Assembly (NCBI GenBank): GCA_001800185.1
Contig: MGUX01000066.1
Coordinates: forward strand, 1 to 50,369
DNA from: Elusimicrobia bacterium RIFCSPLOWO2_12_FULL_59_9
GTDB lineage: Bacteria; Elusimicrobiota; Elusimicrobia; O2-12-FULL-59-9
Direction of reading: 5' to 3'
Length of the DNA stretch: 50,369 nucleotides
Position numbers and translations under genes: made by a program. Shown one piece after another: positions 8,078 through 17,155 of the stretch. Numbering within the stretch: the first letter of the stretch is position 1; each line of letters begins with the position of its first letter. The notes under the pieces are model-generated. The model saw nothing but the letters and a program-made list of their open reading frames with translations. It ran no database searches and was not told the origin of the DNA.

Positions 8078-10217
8078 AGACTCTCACCCAAGTGTCCTGC
8101 CAGAGCAGTTGGCCGGAGGGGTCCTGCCGCTTCTCAACGATCCTTGCCGGACTCGTTCCGATCCCCTGGGCATACCGGCCCATGGAGGTGTGACCCAAAC
8201 CCAGGGGAAGGGACACAGTATCCTGGCGCATGCCTTCATAATGCCGTGCCCGGGCCAAGATCTTGCCGGCGGGAGACTCAACCCATACCATCTGTCGATC
8301 CGAGATGCCAAGTCTTCTCGCGGCGGCAGGATGAATCTCAACCCACGTCTCCCACTGTTCGCCCAGATGTGCCCCCGCCAAGCTGTGCAGATACGGAAGA
8401 TGCGCGCCCTCTCCGAAGGAAAAGGCCAACGGGGTATGGACGTAAAGTCGCAGGGGAAAATTGGGATATTCATGCGCAAAGGGCTTTGGCTCAATATTTT
8501 TCGTCGAAAACCGGAGCTTCCTGGATTTTGTTTTAAGAGTTGACTTAATGTCGGCTTTCGCTGCCTCGTACTCCCACCAACCTCCTTCTCGCATCTGGCC
8601 CTCGGCCTGAGCTCTTTTGGCTGATTTTTCTAAGGCTTCCACGAAAGTGCTCCAAGGCAGCGCTTTGGAGACGGGCCCGCCCAGGGAATGGGCCAAGTTC
8701 AGGATGAAATCCCCGTGGTCTTCCGTATCGTAGAGCGGCCGGAGCACGGGAGGCGCGAAGCTGATCACGCCCTGTCCCAGAAGAGTTCTCGAAAAGCCGT
8801 ACTGCCAAGACTCCAGGCTGTGGTGGGGCGGAAGGACCAAGTCCGCCAGGCGGGATGATTCATCCAGATAGGGGGAGAAACTTGCGATGAACGGAATTTT
8901 CTCCAGAGCCTTTTCCCAAGAGATGGACTGAGGGGTCGAGAAAACAGGGTTGACCCGCTCCATCCAAAAGACCTCAATAGGACTTTTTGTGGAAGCCAGG
9001 ATGGCTTCCGGAACTTGGTGCAAGGACGGCGCCAGCGGAGGTTTTGGGGGCTCGGAGGAATAGGCGGCGGGCAAGGTGAGTTGGTACCTTTCCGCCTCGG
9101 TAGCCAGGACGCCGCGGCGGACCCCGATGGAGCCCAACAGCGCGTTGAGACTATGAACAGCCGTCTGGTTAAAAAGGCTGCCCCGATAGGTGATGGCGAG
9201 GGCCGGCTGGATGCGGGCCATCTCATGAGCCAACTCTGAAATCTTTTGAGTTTTGACGCTGGTAGCCTCGGCCACCTTTTGGGGAGAATATTCCTTAAGG
9301 ACCAGGGTCTTGAACTCCTCAAAACCCGATGTCCACTGGGAAACGAAGTTCCTGTCATAGAGGTTGTCTCGGACAAGCACGTGAGCGACTCCAAGCGCCA
9401 GGAGCCCTTCCGTATCGGGTCTTATGGAGATCCACTCGTCCGACTTGGCGGCCGTGGTTGAAAGTCTGGGCTCAACCTGGATGATCCGCACTCTCCTTTC
9501 AGGCCTGGCTCGGCGAAGCTCGCTGAAGGCCCTTTGAGCCTCGACCGGTGAAGGGAAGCTCTGCAGCCAGTCCCAGCCGAAAGACACGAGAAGGTTTGCG
9601 TTTTGTAGATCATAGAAGAGGCCCTCCGAAGAGCCGTGCATCATTTTGAAAGCGTCCAAAGGGGCCTCCGCCAACGGCCAGTTCCACTCCCAGAAGTTGG
9701 GCGTCCCGAAGAGCCGTGCAAAACGCTCTTGGATATCGTGCCTGATATCCCGGATGGGCGCCGCCAATACGGCCAACGCCTCCGGCGCATTGCGCCTTAA
9801 GAGGTCTGACAGCTTATCGTGGAGTATCTGATGCGCCTTACTCCAGGGGATTCTTTCCCACTGGCCGGAACCCCTTGGGCCCTTTTGGAGCAGGGGAAAA
9901 CGCAACCGGTCCGGATGGTAGAGGTCCTGAAGGATTGCTCCGCCCTTGGGGCAGTGCGTCCCGAGGCTTACGGGATGGCCGGACATCCCCGAGATTCCCA
10001 CAGCCTTGCCGTTCACGACGCGAACTTGAAGCATGCAGAGGGCCGGACAGAGTTTGCAGAGGGCGGGCTTGTAGGCCTCGGAGTCCAATTTGGGAAGAGG
10101 CTTTTCCTTGGGGGTCAACACCTTGGCTTTGAGGGCCTTGGGAAGGGCAAGCGCCGCGGTTAAAAAGCTTCCCCACTTCAAGAAGTTCTTTCTGGAAATT
10201 TCTATTTCCATAGACAT
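8067..10217 (-). CDS. Molybdopterin-oxidoreductase-like subunit (ActB1/QrcB type), module A
   Basis: 716 residues with a Tat-like start in which the twin arginine is RK (SRKNFLK). The N-terminal [4Fe-4S] motif CKLCPALC is present and its fourth cysteine is in GTHCPKG. The region that normally carries the Mo-ligand Cys, SeCys or Ser reads FKMMHGSSEGLF, with no obvious ligand. This resembles the catalytically empty ActB of alternative complex III and QrcB of the Qrc complex. The C-terminal MoCo dinucleotide-binding fold is recognisable (HLPYLHSLAG, EIHPAAARRLGISD). I infer a structural or electron-transfer role in a quinone:cytochrome c complex rather than a reductase. An ordinary enzyme with a displaced ligand is not excluded. 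Confidence 0.85.
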   Translation of the reverse strand: MSMEIEISRKNFLKWGSFLTAALALPKALKAKVLTPKEKPLPKLDSEAYKPALCKLCPALCMLQVRVVNGKAVGISGMSGHPVSLGTHCPKGGAILQDLYHPDRLRFPLLQKGPRGSGQWERIPWSKAHQILHDKLSDLLRRNAPEALAVLAAPIRDIRHDIQERFARLFGTPNFWEWNWPLAEAPLDAFKMMHGSSEGLFYDLQNANLLVSFGWDWLQSFPSPVEAQRAFSELRRARPERRVRIIQVEPRLSTTAAKSDEWISIRPDTEGLLALGVAHVLVRDNLYDRNFVSQWTSGFEEFKTLVLKEYSPQKVAEATSVKTQKISELAHEMARIQPALAITYRGSLFNQTAVHSLNALLGSIGVRRGVLATEAERYQLTLPAAYSSEPPKPPLAPSLHQVPEAILASTKSPIEVFWMERVNPVFSTPQSISWEKALEKIPFIASFSPYLDESSRLADLVLPPHHSLESWQYGFSRTLLGQGVISFAPPVLRPLYDTEDHGDFILNLAHSLGGPVSKALPWSTFVEALEKSAKRAQAEGQMREGGWWEYEAAKADIKSTLKTKSRKLRFSTKNIEPKPFAHEYPNFPLRLYVHTPLAFSFGEGAHLPYLHSLAGAHLGEQWETWVEIHPAAARRLGISDRQMVWVESPAGKILARARHYEGMRQDTVSLPLGLGHTSMGRYAQGIGTSPARIVEKRQDPSGQLLWQDTWVRVYGA

Positions 10218-10234
10218 ATCTTCATTGACGGCGC

Positions 10235-10744
10235 CTACCTATGGCACGCCATACAATCCGTAGTTATTTTTTCGCGCCTATGGCAGGCCATGCATCCTTC
10301 CATTCGGAGAGGCACGGTCTGTCTCGCCACGGGCCTGTCCATCTTTCCGACATCCCCGTGGCAGACCTTGCAGTCCAGGCCGCCCGACCCCACATGGCGC
10401 TTGTGGGAGAACCGGACGTGCTGCGGAACCGTATAGACCTTTTTCCATGGGATTTCCCGCATCTGCCGGATGTATTCCTCCAAAGTTTTTGGGGTTTTGA
10501 GGCCGGGTTTGTCAGGTTGATGGCACAAGGCGCAGGTGGAGGTGTTCGGGATGCCGGCTTTCGCGGAGTCCTTAGCCCCCACGTGGCAGGCGTCGCAAGA
10601 GATACCGAAGTCCACGTGCTTTTTATGGGTGAAGGGCACTGGCTGTGAGACCTCCCACGTCCTGTATGCCGACAAACCTATCCCCGCAATTCCCGCAGCT
10701 ACGACCATCCAACCGAGCCAAGCGTGCAGCCACTCCCGCGGCAT
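10235..10744 (-). CDS. Membrane-anchored pentahaem cytochrome c (ActA/c7-like), module A
   Basis: 169 residues. An N-terminal anchor (WMVVAAGIAGIGLSAY) precedes a class III-type domain with FTHKKHV and FSHKRHV, which supply distal haem histidines. Five haem motifs: CDACH, CALCH, CKVCH, CMACH, CMACH. Five haems with one anchor match ActA of alternative complex III. It would accept electrons from the Mo-like/FeS/NrfD complex on the periplasmic face. It sits between the SPFH gene and the Mo-like gene, exactly as in module B (25818-26318). Confidence 0.9.
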   Translation of the reverse strand: MPREWLHAWLGWMVVAAGIAGIGLSAYRTWEVSQPVPFTHKKHVDFGISCDACHVGAKDSAKAGIPNTSTCALCHQPDKPGLKTPKTLEEYIRQMREIPWKKVYTVPQHVRFSHKRHVGSGGLDCKVCHGDVGKMDRPVARQTVPLRMEGCMACHRREKITTDCMACHR

Positions 10745-10771
10745 CCAATCCTCCCCAAGCTACGCCGTTGC

Positions 10772-11677
10772 TTATCTGACCGACTCTACCGCTTTTTCCG
10801 CCTTTCCCGGACCGGAGCCCTTGGTTGGGGCAAACTCCTTGGCCAAGGATGTCAACCCCGTCATAGCCCCAAGGCCCATCGTCTCCACCGCGCTGGACGG
10901 CACTATCACCACCGTGGAGTTCTGCCGCATTCCTTCCAGGAGGATGTTCATGGCCCTCAGGTGCAGAGCCACGGGACTCTCTACGTACGAATTGGAGGCT
11001 TCCTTGAACTTATTGGCTACCTGGAGTTCCGATTCAGCCAGAATCACGCGCGCCTGGCGCTCCCGCTCCGCCTGAGCCTGCATGGACATGGCGTCTTGGA
11101 GCCCCACCGGGATTTTCACGTCCCGGATTTCCACAGAAAGCGCCTTAATGCCCCAGGCTTCCGTGCGCTCATCAATCATCTGGCAGAGCTTCGCGTCGAT
11201 CTTCCGCCGTCCGATCAGCATTTCAGAAAGATCCGTCTCTCCGATCATGTCTCGCAACGCCGTCTGGGACGACCAGGAGATCGCCTCCTTGTAGTTTTCA
11301 ACCTCCAAGGCCGCTTTCACCGGGTCCATAACCCTCCAAAAAAGCACCGCATCCACGTCCACGGGCACGCTGTCTTTGGTCAGGGTCTCCTCCGCGGTGA
11401 AGGGCGTCGTGATCGTCCTTAGGTCAATCCAATAGGGGATCGTATCGAAGAAAGGAAAGACTCCGAACAAGCCCGGCCCCCGCAAGCGGTGGAACCTGCC
11501 AAGCCTTAGCACCACAGCCTTCTGCCATTGACGGGCCACCCGCAGAGATATGACCCCGAAGAGTCCCGTGGCTGCTCCTATCAATGCTGCCAGCGGGGTG
11601 CCAAGCCAAGCGCTGACCAATCCTCCGGTGACCGCCAAAACAACGAACAGGCTTAGCGTCATTGGGTGAATACCCAT
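10772..11677 (-). CDS. SPFH/stomatin (slipin-type) membrane protein, module A
   Basis: 301 residues. One N-terminal hydrophobic hairpin is followed by the SPFH/band 7 domain: RGPGLFGVFPFFDTIPYWI, then LTKDSVPVDVDAVLFW and AQAERERQARVILAESE. The start MGIHPMT at 11677 has AGGAGG eight bases upstream; the ATG nine bases earlier is too close to it. SPFH proteins form large oligomers that organise membrane domains. Slipins usually pair with an NfeD protease, absent here. Instead the gene is locked inside an ACIII/Qrc-like operon, and the same arrangement occurs in module B. I infer a scaffold or assembly role for the complex. Confidence 0.9.
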   Translation of the reverse strand: MGIHPMTLSLFVVLAVTGGLVSAWLGTPLAALIGAATGLFGVISLRVARQWQKAVVLRLGRFHRLRGPGLFGVFPFFDTIPYWIDLRTITTPFTAEETLTKDSVPVDVDAVLFWRVMDPVKAALEVENYKEAISWSSQTALRDMIGETDLSEMLIGRRKIDAKLCQMIDERTEAWGIKALSVEIRDVKIPVGLQDAMSMQAQAERERQARVILAESELQVANKFKEASNSYVESPVALHLRAMNILLEGMRQNSTVVIVPSSAVETMGLGAMTGLTSLAKEFAPTKGSGPGKAEKAVESVR

Positions 11678-11697
11678 GTCATGCACCTCCTATTTTC

Positions 11698-12243
11698 TTA
11701 TTCATCGCGCGCTTCCTCCACATTCTGTCCTGCCGATTCCTTTGGCTCCTGGCTTTCCGTTGGCGATTTGAGACTAAAAAGATAGTGAGCCAAATCCTCA
11801 ATTTCTCCATCAGACGCCACGCCTTCCCAGGACGGCATGGCCAGGGGAGGCTCCAACTTGTCGTCATCCAACTTGGCAGGATGGGCGCCTTTGCGGATTT
11901 TGTCCTTCAGGTCCTTCCAAGTGAAGGCGTCGGCCAGGTCGTAAAGGTTCGGCACCATGCCTTCGGGGTCCGCGTTCGGATTTTTCACGCCACCCTGGCC
12001 GTCGGGTCCGTGGCAAACCCCGCAACGGAGCTCCCGAAAAAAATGGCGGCCTCGTTTTATAGGCGACTCTTCTTCGGATGAGCCAAGTTTTGCGGCGGAA
12101 CCGTCGAAAGTCTTTTCAGTGGCTGAAATGGCCCATAAGGGGCTCCACAATCTGGCCCGATATGCCAAAAACCCGTAGAAAGAGAAAAGTCCACCCCATA
12201 CGGAAGCCACAAGGATAATGAGATTGCGGGCTACGCTGTCCAT
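11698..12243 (-). CDS. Membrane-anchored monohaem cytochrome c, module A
   Basis: 181 residues with an N-terminal helix (LIILVASVWGGLFSFYGFLA) and one class I haem site, CGVCHGPDGQGG, with likely methionine ligands in LAMPSWEGV near residue 140. The tail is acidic and low-complexity. It may be the ActE-like electron acceptor of the module A complex. It lies 8 bases after the monohaem gene at 12252 and about 20 bases before the SPFH gene. No good Shine-Dalgarno is visible. Confidence 0.85.
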   Translation of the reverse strand: MDSVARNLIILVASVWGGLFSFYGFLAYRARLWSPLWAISATEKTFDGSAAKLGSSEEESPIKRGRHFFRELRCGVCHGPDGQGGVKNPNADPEGMVPNLYDLADAFTWKDLKDKIRKGAHPAKLDDDKLEPPLAMPSWEGVASDGEIEDLAHYLFSLKSPTESQEPKESAGQNVEEARDE

Positions 12244-12251
12244 GGCATTTT

Positions 12252-12680
12252 TTACTCAGCGCTTTCCTCTCCCGTTTTTTTGATCAGCTCCTTTTTGCGG
12301 ACCGAGGAATCGTACTTTAGGAATTCGATGATTTTGCCCGCGCTCTTGGCGTCAAGCCCGGAGCGCTTTTTCTTCCGCATTTTTCCGACATAGGGCTCCC
12401 ATTCTTGCGCCCCATAAGGGGCGTTGATGGGTCTGGCCAAAGTGTGGCATTTGGAACATTTCTTGGCGAAGGTTTTGTAATTGGCCTGCTGTTCTTGCGG
12501 ATAGTTGGAAACGTCAATGCTATCCGGGCCGCCGTCCCAGGGGAAGGTCTTCTCGGACGATGCTTCCGATGGCGATACGCCCGCGGGGGCTTCGCTTTTC
12601 TGGGCATAGAGATGCGCGTTTCCAATCCCCAAGGCCGCGCTGAGAACCGCCAAGCCCAAAGTGCGACTATTCATTTTCAT
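12252..12680 (-). CDS. Small periplasmic monohaem cytochrome, CHTLARPINAP family (copy 1)
   Basis: 142 residues with a signal peptide and one haem motif (CSKCHTLARPINAP). It belongs to a local three-member family, with relatives at 20918-21394 and 33749-34303. They share DVSNYP-type and CHTLARPIN-type blocks, a tryptophan-containing segment about 18 residues later and a final FLKYDSSVRK-like block. I do not recognise a named family. AGGAGT four bases before the ATG supports the start. This copy follows the Cyc2-like porin, so it may be its periplasmic redox partner. Confidence 0.86.
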   Translation of the reverse strand: MKMNSRTLGLAVLSAALGIGNAHLYAQKSEAPAGVSPSEASSEKTFPWDGGPDSIDVSNYPQEQQANYKTFAKKCSKCHTLARPINAPYGAQEWEPYVGKMRKKKRSGLDAKSAGKIIEFLKYDSSVRKKELIKKTGEESAE

Positions 12681-12796
12681 GATGACTCCTAAATCGTGAC
12701 CGGCCCCGCGGAGCGGGCTTCTCCCTTTTCGGGATCGGGATGCGCGGATTGCGCACCGCGCCGGTCTTTATTAAGAACCGCTAATGCTCCGGCGGC
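12681..12796. other. Spacer between Cyc2-like gene and module A cytochromes
   Basis: A 116-base gap holding the Shine-Dalgarno of the cytochrome gene and two small inverted repeats: GCGCGG (12742-12747) with CCGCGC (12756-12761), and a GCCCCGC/GCGGGC pair near 12702-12718. No T-run follows on the minus strand. It may shape relative expression of the porin and the downstream genes, but nothing more can be said. Confidence 0.4.
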
Positions 12797-14071
12797 TTAG
12801 AAACCGACCTCTACTTGAGCCGTCCAGCGGGTGTCCTTCGACTGCTTGGCGCCCCCCTGTTTATCAGAAAGCTCATCGTAGTATTCCACGAAGCCGCGGA
12901 CGTTCTCGGCGAGATAGCAGGATAAGTTTGCGAGGAAATGGTTCTTTTTCCTTGCGGCCTTGTCCTTGTTGGTGTCGAAACGCAGCAAAGGGACGATCCA
13001 AGGGCGGTCATCCTTTTTGATCGTGTAAAACGCCTCCAGGTAGCCCCCGCTGTTCTTCGAGTTCAAGACGCCGGTGGCCGCCACTTTGTTCTGGGCGTTG
13101 ACGATCGCTCCGCGGATATTGAGGTCCATGACTTCGACCAGGGCGTCCACGGCGTAGGCCGACATCTTATTGATCGACGTGCCCGTGGCATTTTTGCTCG
13201 TCAGATCGTCTTTTCCAGTTCTAAAGAAGGCGCCGACGGAAAGGCCCTTGAGCGTGTCGGCCACCAGCCTCAGATTATAGTTGGGCGGGCCGTAGCCCTC
13301 CTGGGCCTTGGTCGCCGCCGTTGTGGCGGCCTGCCCGCCTCCGAGTCCGACCGCATAGCTCAGGGCGCCCAGGCCCTCCTGGCTCGCCTCGCCCCGGACA
13401 GCCAGATATTGCTGATCCAGCATGAGCAATTCGCGGACGTCGCTGGCGCGCCTCGTAAAGCCGCTGTGGGCAAGAGTCTGGTAGGGGTCCACTTTGTGAA
13501 GAAAGTCCCCGAATCCGGCGATCACGTTGAAGTATGGGCTGGGATGGTAGCCCAGCGAAAGATCCGCGACCTCGGCCTCGAAGCCCGTTCCCCCGTCGTC
13601 CTCGGCCTCGATCTCCGTGAAGTAGGAGAAGTTCTTGGCCACGCTCCCATCGGCAACGAAAAGCTCCAACTCGTGGAGCGCCCGGTTCTGGGTTTTCCGG
13701 GTCTGCCCGCCGGACTTCTGTATGTCCAGGGGCCGGGCTTTGACGAACGCCCCCCAAGGGAACACGCTCGGAATGAACATGTCGCTTGCTTCGATTTTTG
13801 CGCCGGACTCTTTCTCTCTCTCCCGAACGAAGCCGTTGTTTTTGAATTCTCGGCCATAGTCGTTGAGCACGGGGAAAGCCGTGTGGCATTGAGAGCAGCT
13901 TATGCCGTATTTCCGCGCGAAGACCGGCACCGCCCCGGCCTGGCGGACGCCGCCCGGCCGCACCGGGCACAACCTTAACATCCTTTGGCTTAGAGGCGGC
14001 ACCAGCCACGAGCTGAACAGCACCCCCAAGACCGCCGCTGCGATGAGCGGGCCTTTTCTGATTTTCATCAT
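12797..14071 (-). CDS. Cyc2-like fused monohaem cytochrome-porin
   Basis: 424 residues. After a signal-type segment, PVFARKYGISCSQCHTAFP (residues 49-67) carries one haem motif and is followed by NDYGREF. The remaining 350 residues are rich in alternating aromatic and polar stretches ending in a phenylalanine (RWTAQVEVGF), as in outer-membrane beta-barrels. A short haem domain plugged onto a barrel is the plan of Cyc2, the outer-membrane Fe(II) oxidase, although related cytochrome-porins of unknown role share it. ATG at 14071 is preceded by GGAGGAA at good spacing; the earlier in-frame start would lie upstream of the promoter's start point. First gene of module A. Confidence 0.75.
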   Translation of the reverse strand: MMKIRKGPLIAAAVLGVLFSSWLVPPLSQRMLRLCPVRPGGVRQAGAVPVFARKYGISCSQCHTAFPVLNDYGREFKNNGFVREREKESGAKIEASDMFIPSVFPWGAFVKARPLDIQKSGGQTRKTQNRALHELELFVADGSVAKNFSYFTEIEAEDDGGTGFEAEVADLSLGYHPSPYFNVIAGFGDFLHKVDPYQTLAHSGFTRRASDVRELLMLDQQYLAVRGEASQEGLGALSYAVGLGGGQAATTAATKAQEGYGPPNYNLRLVADTLKGLSVGAFFRTGKDDLTSKNATGTSINKMSAYAVDALVEVMDLNIRGAIVNAQNKVAATGVLNSKNSGGYLEAFYTIKKDDRPWIVPLLRFDTNKDKAARKKNHFLANLSCYLAENVRGFVEYYDELSDKQGGAKQSKDTRWTAQVEVGF

Positions 14072-14114
14072 GTGTTTCCTCCAGATCACGAACCTTGCGC
14101 TTCCCCCCTCTAAA

Positions 14115-14130
14115 GGCAACACATTGGCCA
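14115..14130 (-). promoter_or_regulatory. Sigma-54 promoter for module A
   Basis: On the minus strand TGGCCAATGTGTTGCC has the required 10 bases between GG and GC. Transcription would start near 14104, 33 bases before the ATG at 14071, leaving room for the GGAGG ribosome site. Confidence 0.75.
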
Positions 14131-14218
14131 GGAATTTTTTGCCTCTGGCCGCGATAAAACGGATTTAACAGGCAAATGCTTCCAATTTCTTGGAAAGAGG
14201 TTTTAAGTTGTTGAAAAC

Positions 14219-15580
14219 CTAGCGGAAGGACTGGGGGTTGATTTGGTGCTTCTTGAGATACCAGTAGAGGTTGCTCAGGGGAAGTCTTGCCGTTTCTGCG
14301 GTGGTCTTGACGTTGCCGCCGTGCTTCTTGAGGAGGGATTCCAGGTACTCTTTCTCAAAACTTGCCCTCAAGGAGAAAAAGTTCTCCGTCCCCTTTTCCA
14401 TGCCGTTGGAGTTTGTCACCAAGAACTCCGGAAGATCCGTGGCTTTGAGGGTGTCTCCTTCGCAAACGACCACGGACTTTCTAAGGACGTTCTGGAGTTC
14501 CCGGATGTTTCCGGGCCAGCTATAATGCGCCAGAATCTCAACGGCCGAGTCATCCAGCCGCGTAACCGGCCGGCGCATTTCTTTGGCGATTTTGGGAAGG
14601 TAGTGCTGCGCCAGAAGGGAAACATCCTCAGCCCTCTCCCGAAGCGGGGGGAGGCGGAGGGAGATGACGTTGAGCCGGTAAAAGAGATCCTCCCGGAATC
14701 TGCCCGCCTTGATTTCTTGCTCGATATCCTTGTTGGTGGCCGTGACGATGCGGACATCGACCGAACGGATTTCGGCGCCGCCGACCCGGCGAAACTGCTT
14801 CTCCTGAAGCGCCCTCAGAAGCTTGGCCTGAAGGGAGCCGGGAAGTTCGCAGACCTCATCCAGAAAGAATGTGCCGCCATCGGCGAGTTCCATGAGCCCC
14901 TGAGCGGCCCGGGATGCGTCCGTGTAAGCGCCCTTTTCATGGCCAAAAAATTCGTTCTCAAGCAGATTTTCAGGAATCGCCCCGCAATCCACGGGGATGA
15001 AGCGGCCCCGCCTGCCGGAACGAAGATGCAGCCGCCGGGCGATCAGTTCCTTGCCGGTCCCGGACTCGCCCAAAATCAAAACATCCGCAGGAGTCGCGGC
15101 CACCCTGTCCGCCATATCCAAAACCCTGAGGATGGCCGGGCTCCGGCCGATGACCTCCACGGGCGCATATTCTCTGGACACATGGCGGGCCAAGAGCCGG
15201 TTCTCCTCCCCAAGTTGTTTCTCCCGCAAGGCGCGGCGGATCTTTGAGGCAAAATCCTCCGGGTGAAAGGGCTTAAGAAGATAATCCAAGGCTCCAGCCC
15301 GCAAAGCCTCCAGGGCCGAATCCAACTCCGGGAAGGCGGTGATCAAAAGAACGGGGAAAGCCGGGTCCATCTCCTTGGCGGCTTTCAGGAGCTCTATGCC
15401 GCTTAGTTTCGGCATCTTGATGTCCGTGACGAGCAGATCGAAGTTCTGCGCTTTGAGCTTTTCGAGAGCAACGGGCGAGCGATTCTCCAAAAACACCTGA
15501 TAGCCGTCCTTGGAAAGGGCGGCCGCGCAGGTGGACAACATGTCAGGCTCGTCGTCTACGATCAGCACTTTATATTTCAT
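14219..15580 (-). CDS. NtrC-family sigma-54-dependent response regulator
   Basis: 453 residues with three domains. The receiver carries phosphoacceptor Asp53 in VTDIKMP. The AAA+ domain has Walker A GESGTGKE (171-178) and Walker B FFLDEV. A Fis-type helix-turn-helix ends the protein (GGNVKTTAETARL). The sigma-54 contact loop reads GAYTDA (217-222) instead of the canonical GAFTGA; the aromatic and threonine are kept, so it may still engage sigma-54. ATG overlaps the kinase stop by 4 bases. Sigma-54-type promoters precede most operons of this window, so this is the obvious candidate activator. Confidence 0.95.
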   Translation of the reverse strand: MKYKVLIVDDEPDMLSTCAAALSKDGYQVFLENRSPVALEKLKAQNFDLLVTDIKMPKLSGIELLKAAKEMDPAFPVLLITAFPELDSALEALRAGALDYLLKPFHPEDFASKIRRALREKQLGEENRLLARHVSREYAPVEVIGRSPAILRVLDMADRVAATPADVLILGESGTGKELIARRLHLRSGRRGRFIPVDCGAIPENLLENEFFGHEKGAYTDASRAAQGLMELADGGTFFLDEVCELPGSLQAKLLRALQEKQFRRVGGAEIRSVDVRIVTATNKDIEQEIKAGRFREDLFYRLNVISLRLPPLRERAEDVSLLAQHYLPKIAKEMRRPVTRLDDSAVEILAHYSWPGNIRELQNVLRKSVVVCEGDTLKATDLPEFLVTNSNGMEKGTENFFSLRASFEKEYLESLLKKHGGNVKTTAETARLPLSNLYWYLKKHQINPQSFR

Positions 15581-17127
15581 GGCTTAATCGCTGTCCTCCA
15601 AGGAAACCGGACGCGGAAGCAGCTTCCCTTTCCGCGAGCGCTTTCGACCTTGATTTCCCCGCCGAGGGATCGGACGAGGGCCAGGCTGATGGAAAGGCCC
15701 AGGCCCGTGCCTTGCTCATGGGACTTCGTCGTGTAGAAGGGATCAAAGATCTTGTCCAGAAACTCCTCGGAAATTCCCGGGCCGGTGTCCGCGATGCTCG
15801 CTGATATCCACCCATCCGCGAGATGGCTCTCGACCTTGAGCGCACCCCCCCGCGGCATGGCATCGATGGCGTTGTTGAGGATATTTAGAAAGACATGCAG
15901 CAGGTCATTGCGCCGCGATTCGATTTTGGGCAGGTCTTCCGCCAAGGTCTCTTCCATGATGATGCCGGCCCGTGAAACTCGTCCCGACAAGATGTAAAGA
16001 GCCTCGGAAAGCACATCATTGAAGTCCGTGGGGGATTTTGGCTGGAGGTGGGGTTTGGAGAGGCTGAGCAGACTTCGGACGACGTTTCCCACGCGATCCG
16101 CCTGCCGGTCCACGATCTCCAGGGTTTCCTTGAGGAACTCCGGCGCCGCATATTCAGCGGCCCCCGACCGCGCCAGCTTCATGCGGGTGGAGATGATCCC
16201 GATGGGGTTATTGACCTCATGGGCGATATAGGCCACGAGTTGCCCCAGCGCGCCGAACTTTTCAGCCTGAAGGAGCCGCTGGTTGCTGGCGCGAAGACGC
16301 TCCATGATGGTCGTGGTAAAAAAGGTCGAGCCGCCCAGCAGGATTAAAAATGTGCCGGTCGTGCCCAACACGAACGGCAACTGATGAGACGCATGAGCGG
16401 CTTGCGCGCCATGCCCCTCATGGGGAAAAATAGCCAGGGTATAGTGGGGCAAGAGCCGGAAATACTCTCCGAAAGCGGCGAAAAGGAAGAACGCGGCGAT
16501 CAGCGCCGAGACCAGGTAGGCGTCTCTCTTGGGCAGGAGTATTCCCGCAATGATGACGTGGAATATATAGATGACAAAGAGGGGATTTTCGAGTCCCCCG
16601 GAGAAATGAAGCAGATGCGTGAGGATAACAAGGTCGGTGAGGATGAGCCACAGCATGCAGGACCGGAAGTTCCCGAACTCATTCTTCGTCCAATGGAAGA
16701 CCAGGCTTGTCAACCAGAGCGCCATGCATCCCATCCACAGATACGGCGTCACGGCGTCCGGAAGGAGGCGCAGCACGTGCTGCGAGACGAATATCGCGGC
16801 GGTCGTAACGGCGGCGACGATCCAGCGCATGCTGAGAAACCAGGCGATCTGCTCGCCGATCCCTTCCGAACCGACCAGAACGCCGACGTCTTGAGAGAAC
16901 AATCGTTGTGTCCGGCGGTTCAACCACCAAGCCGCTGCGAAGGTCCCAACAAGAGTGGCGCTGATTCCTCTTAAGATGTGGAGCCGGTGAAGCGTCTCCA
17001 TCTCCGCGCCTGGCAGCCCAAAGCGCTCGAGCAGTTCATAACCGCCGAATATCACGAGGATGACGGTGGCGATGATAGCTGGAAGCTGCCATCTGTCGTT
17101 AACGGCTGGTTCAACCATGTGTTCCAT
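15577..17127 (-). CDS. Membrane sensor histidine kinase
   Basis: 516 residues from the chosen ATG. About six hydrophobic segments fill the first 270 residues, with no recognisable periplasmic ligand domain. The H-box AYIAHEVNNPIG, N-box NILNNAIDAMP, G1 DTGPGI and G2 GTGLGLSIS are all present. The open frame extends to 17259, but that part is translated from the octamer repeat and lies upstream of the sigma-54 promoter. It forms a two-gene operon with the NtrC-type regulator. Its membrane-embedded sensor could respond to quinone or redox state, which is inference only. Confidence 0.93.
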   Translation of the reverse strand: MEHMVEPAVNDRWQLPAIIATVILVIFGGYELLERFGLPGAEMETLHRLHILRGISATLVGTFAAAWWLNRRTQRLFSQDVGVLVGSEGIGEQIAWFLSMRWIVAAVTTAAIFVSQHVLRLLPDAVTPYLWMGCMALWLTSLVFHWTKNEFGNFRSCMLWLILTDLVILTHLLHFSGGLENPLFVIYIFHVIIAGILLPKRDAYLVSALIAAFFLFAAFGEYFRLLPHYTLAIFPHEGHGAQAAHASHQLPFVLGTTGTFLILLGGSTFFTTTIMERLRASNQRLLQAEKFGALGQLVAYIAHEVNNPIGIISTRMKLARSGAAEYAAPEFLKETLEIVDRQADRVGNVVRSLLSLSKPHLQPKSPTDFNDVLSEALYILSGRVSRAGIIMEETLAEDLPKIESRRNDLLHVFLNILNNAIDAMPRGGALKVESHLADGWISASIADTGPGISEEFLDKIFDPFYTTKSHEQGTGLGLSISLALVRSLGGEIKVESARGKGSCFRVRFPWRTAIKP

Positions 17128-17155
17128 CGCATTTAGCGAACGGCGAGGGGGTTGG

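Noticed and set aside
8067..10217. Annotation as a working molybdenum reductase (polysulfide, DMSO or nitrate)
   Set aside because: No Mo-ligand residue is evident, and gene order with pentahaem cytochrome and NrfD fits ACIII/Qrc better than a substrate-specific reductase.
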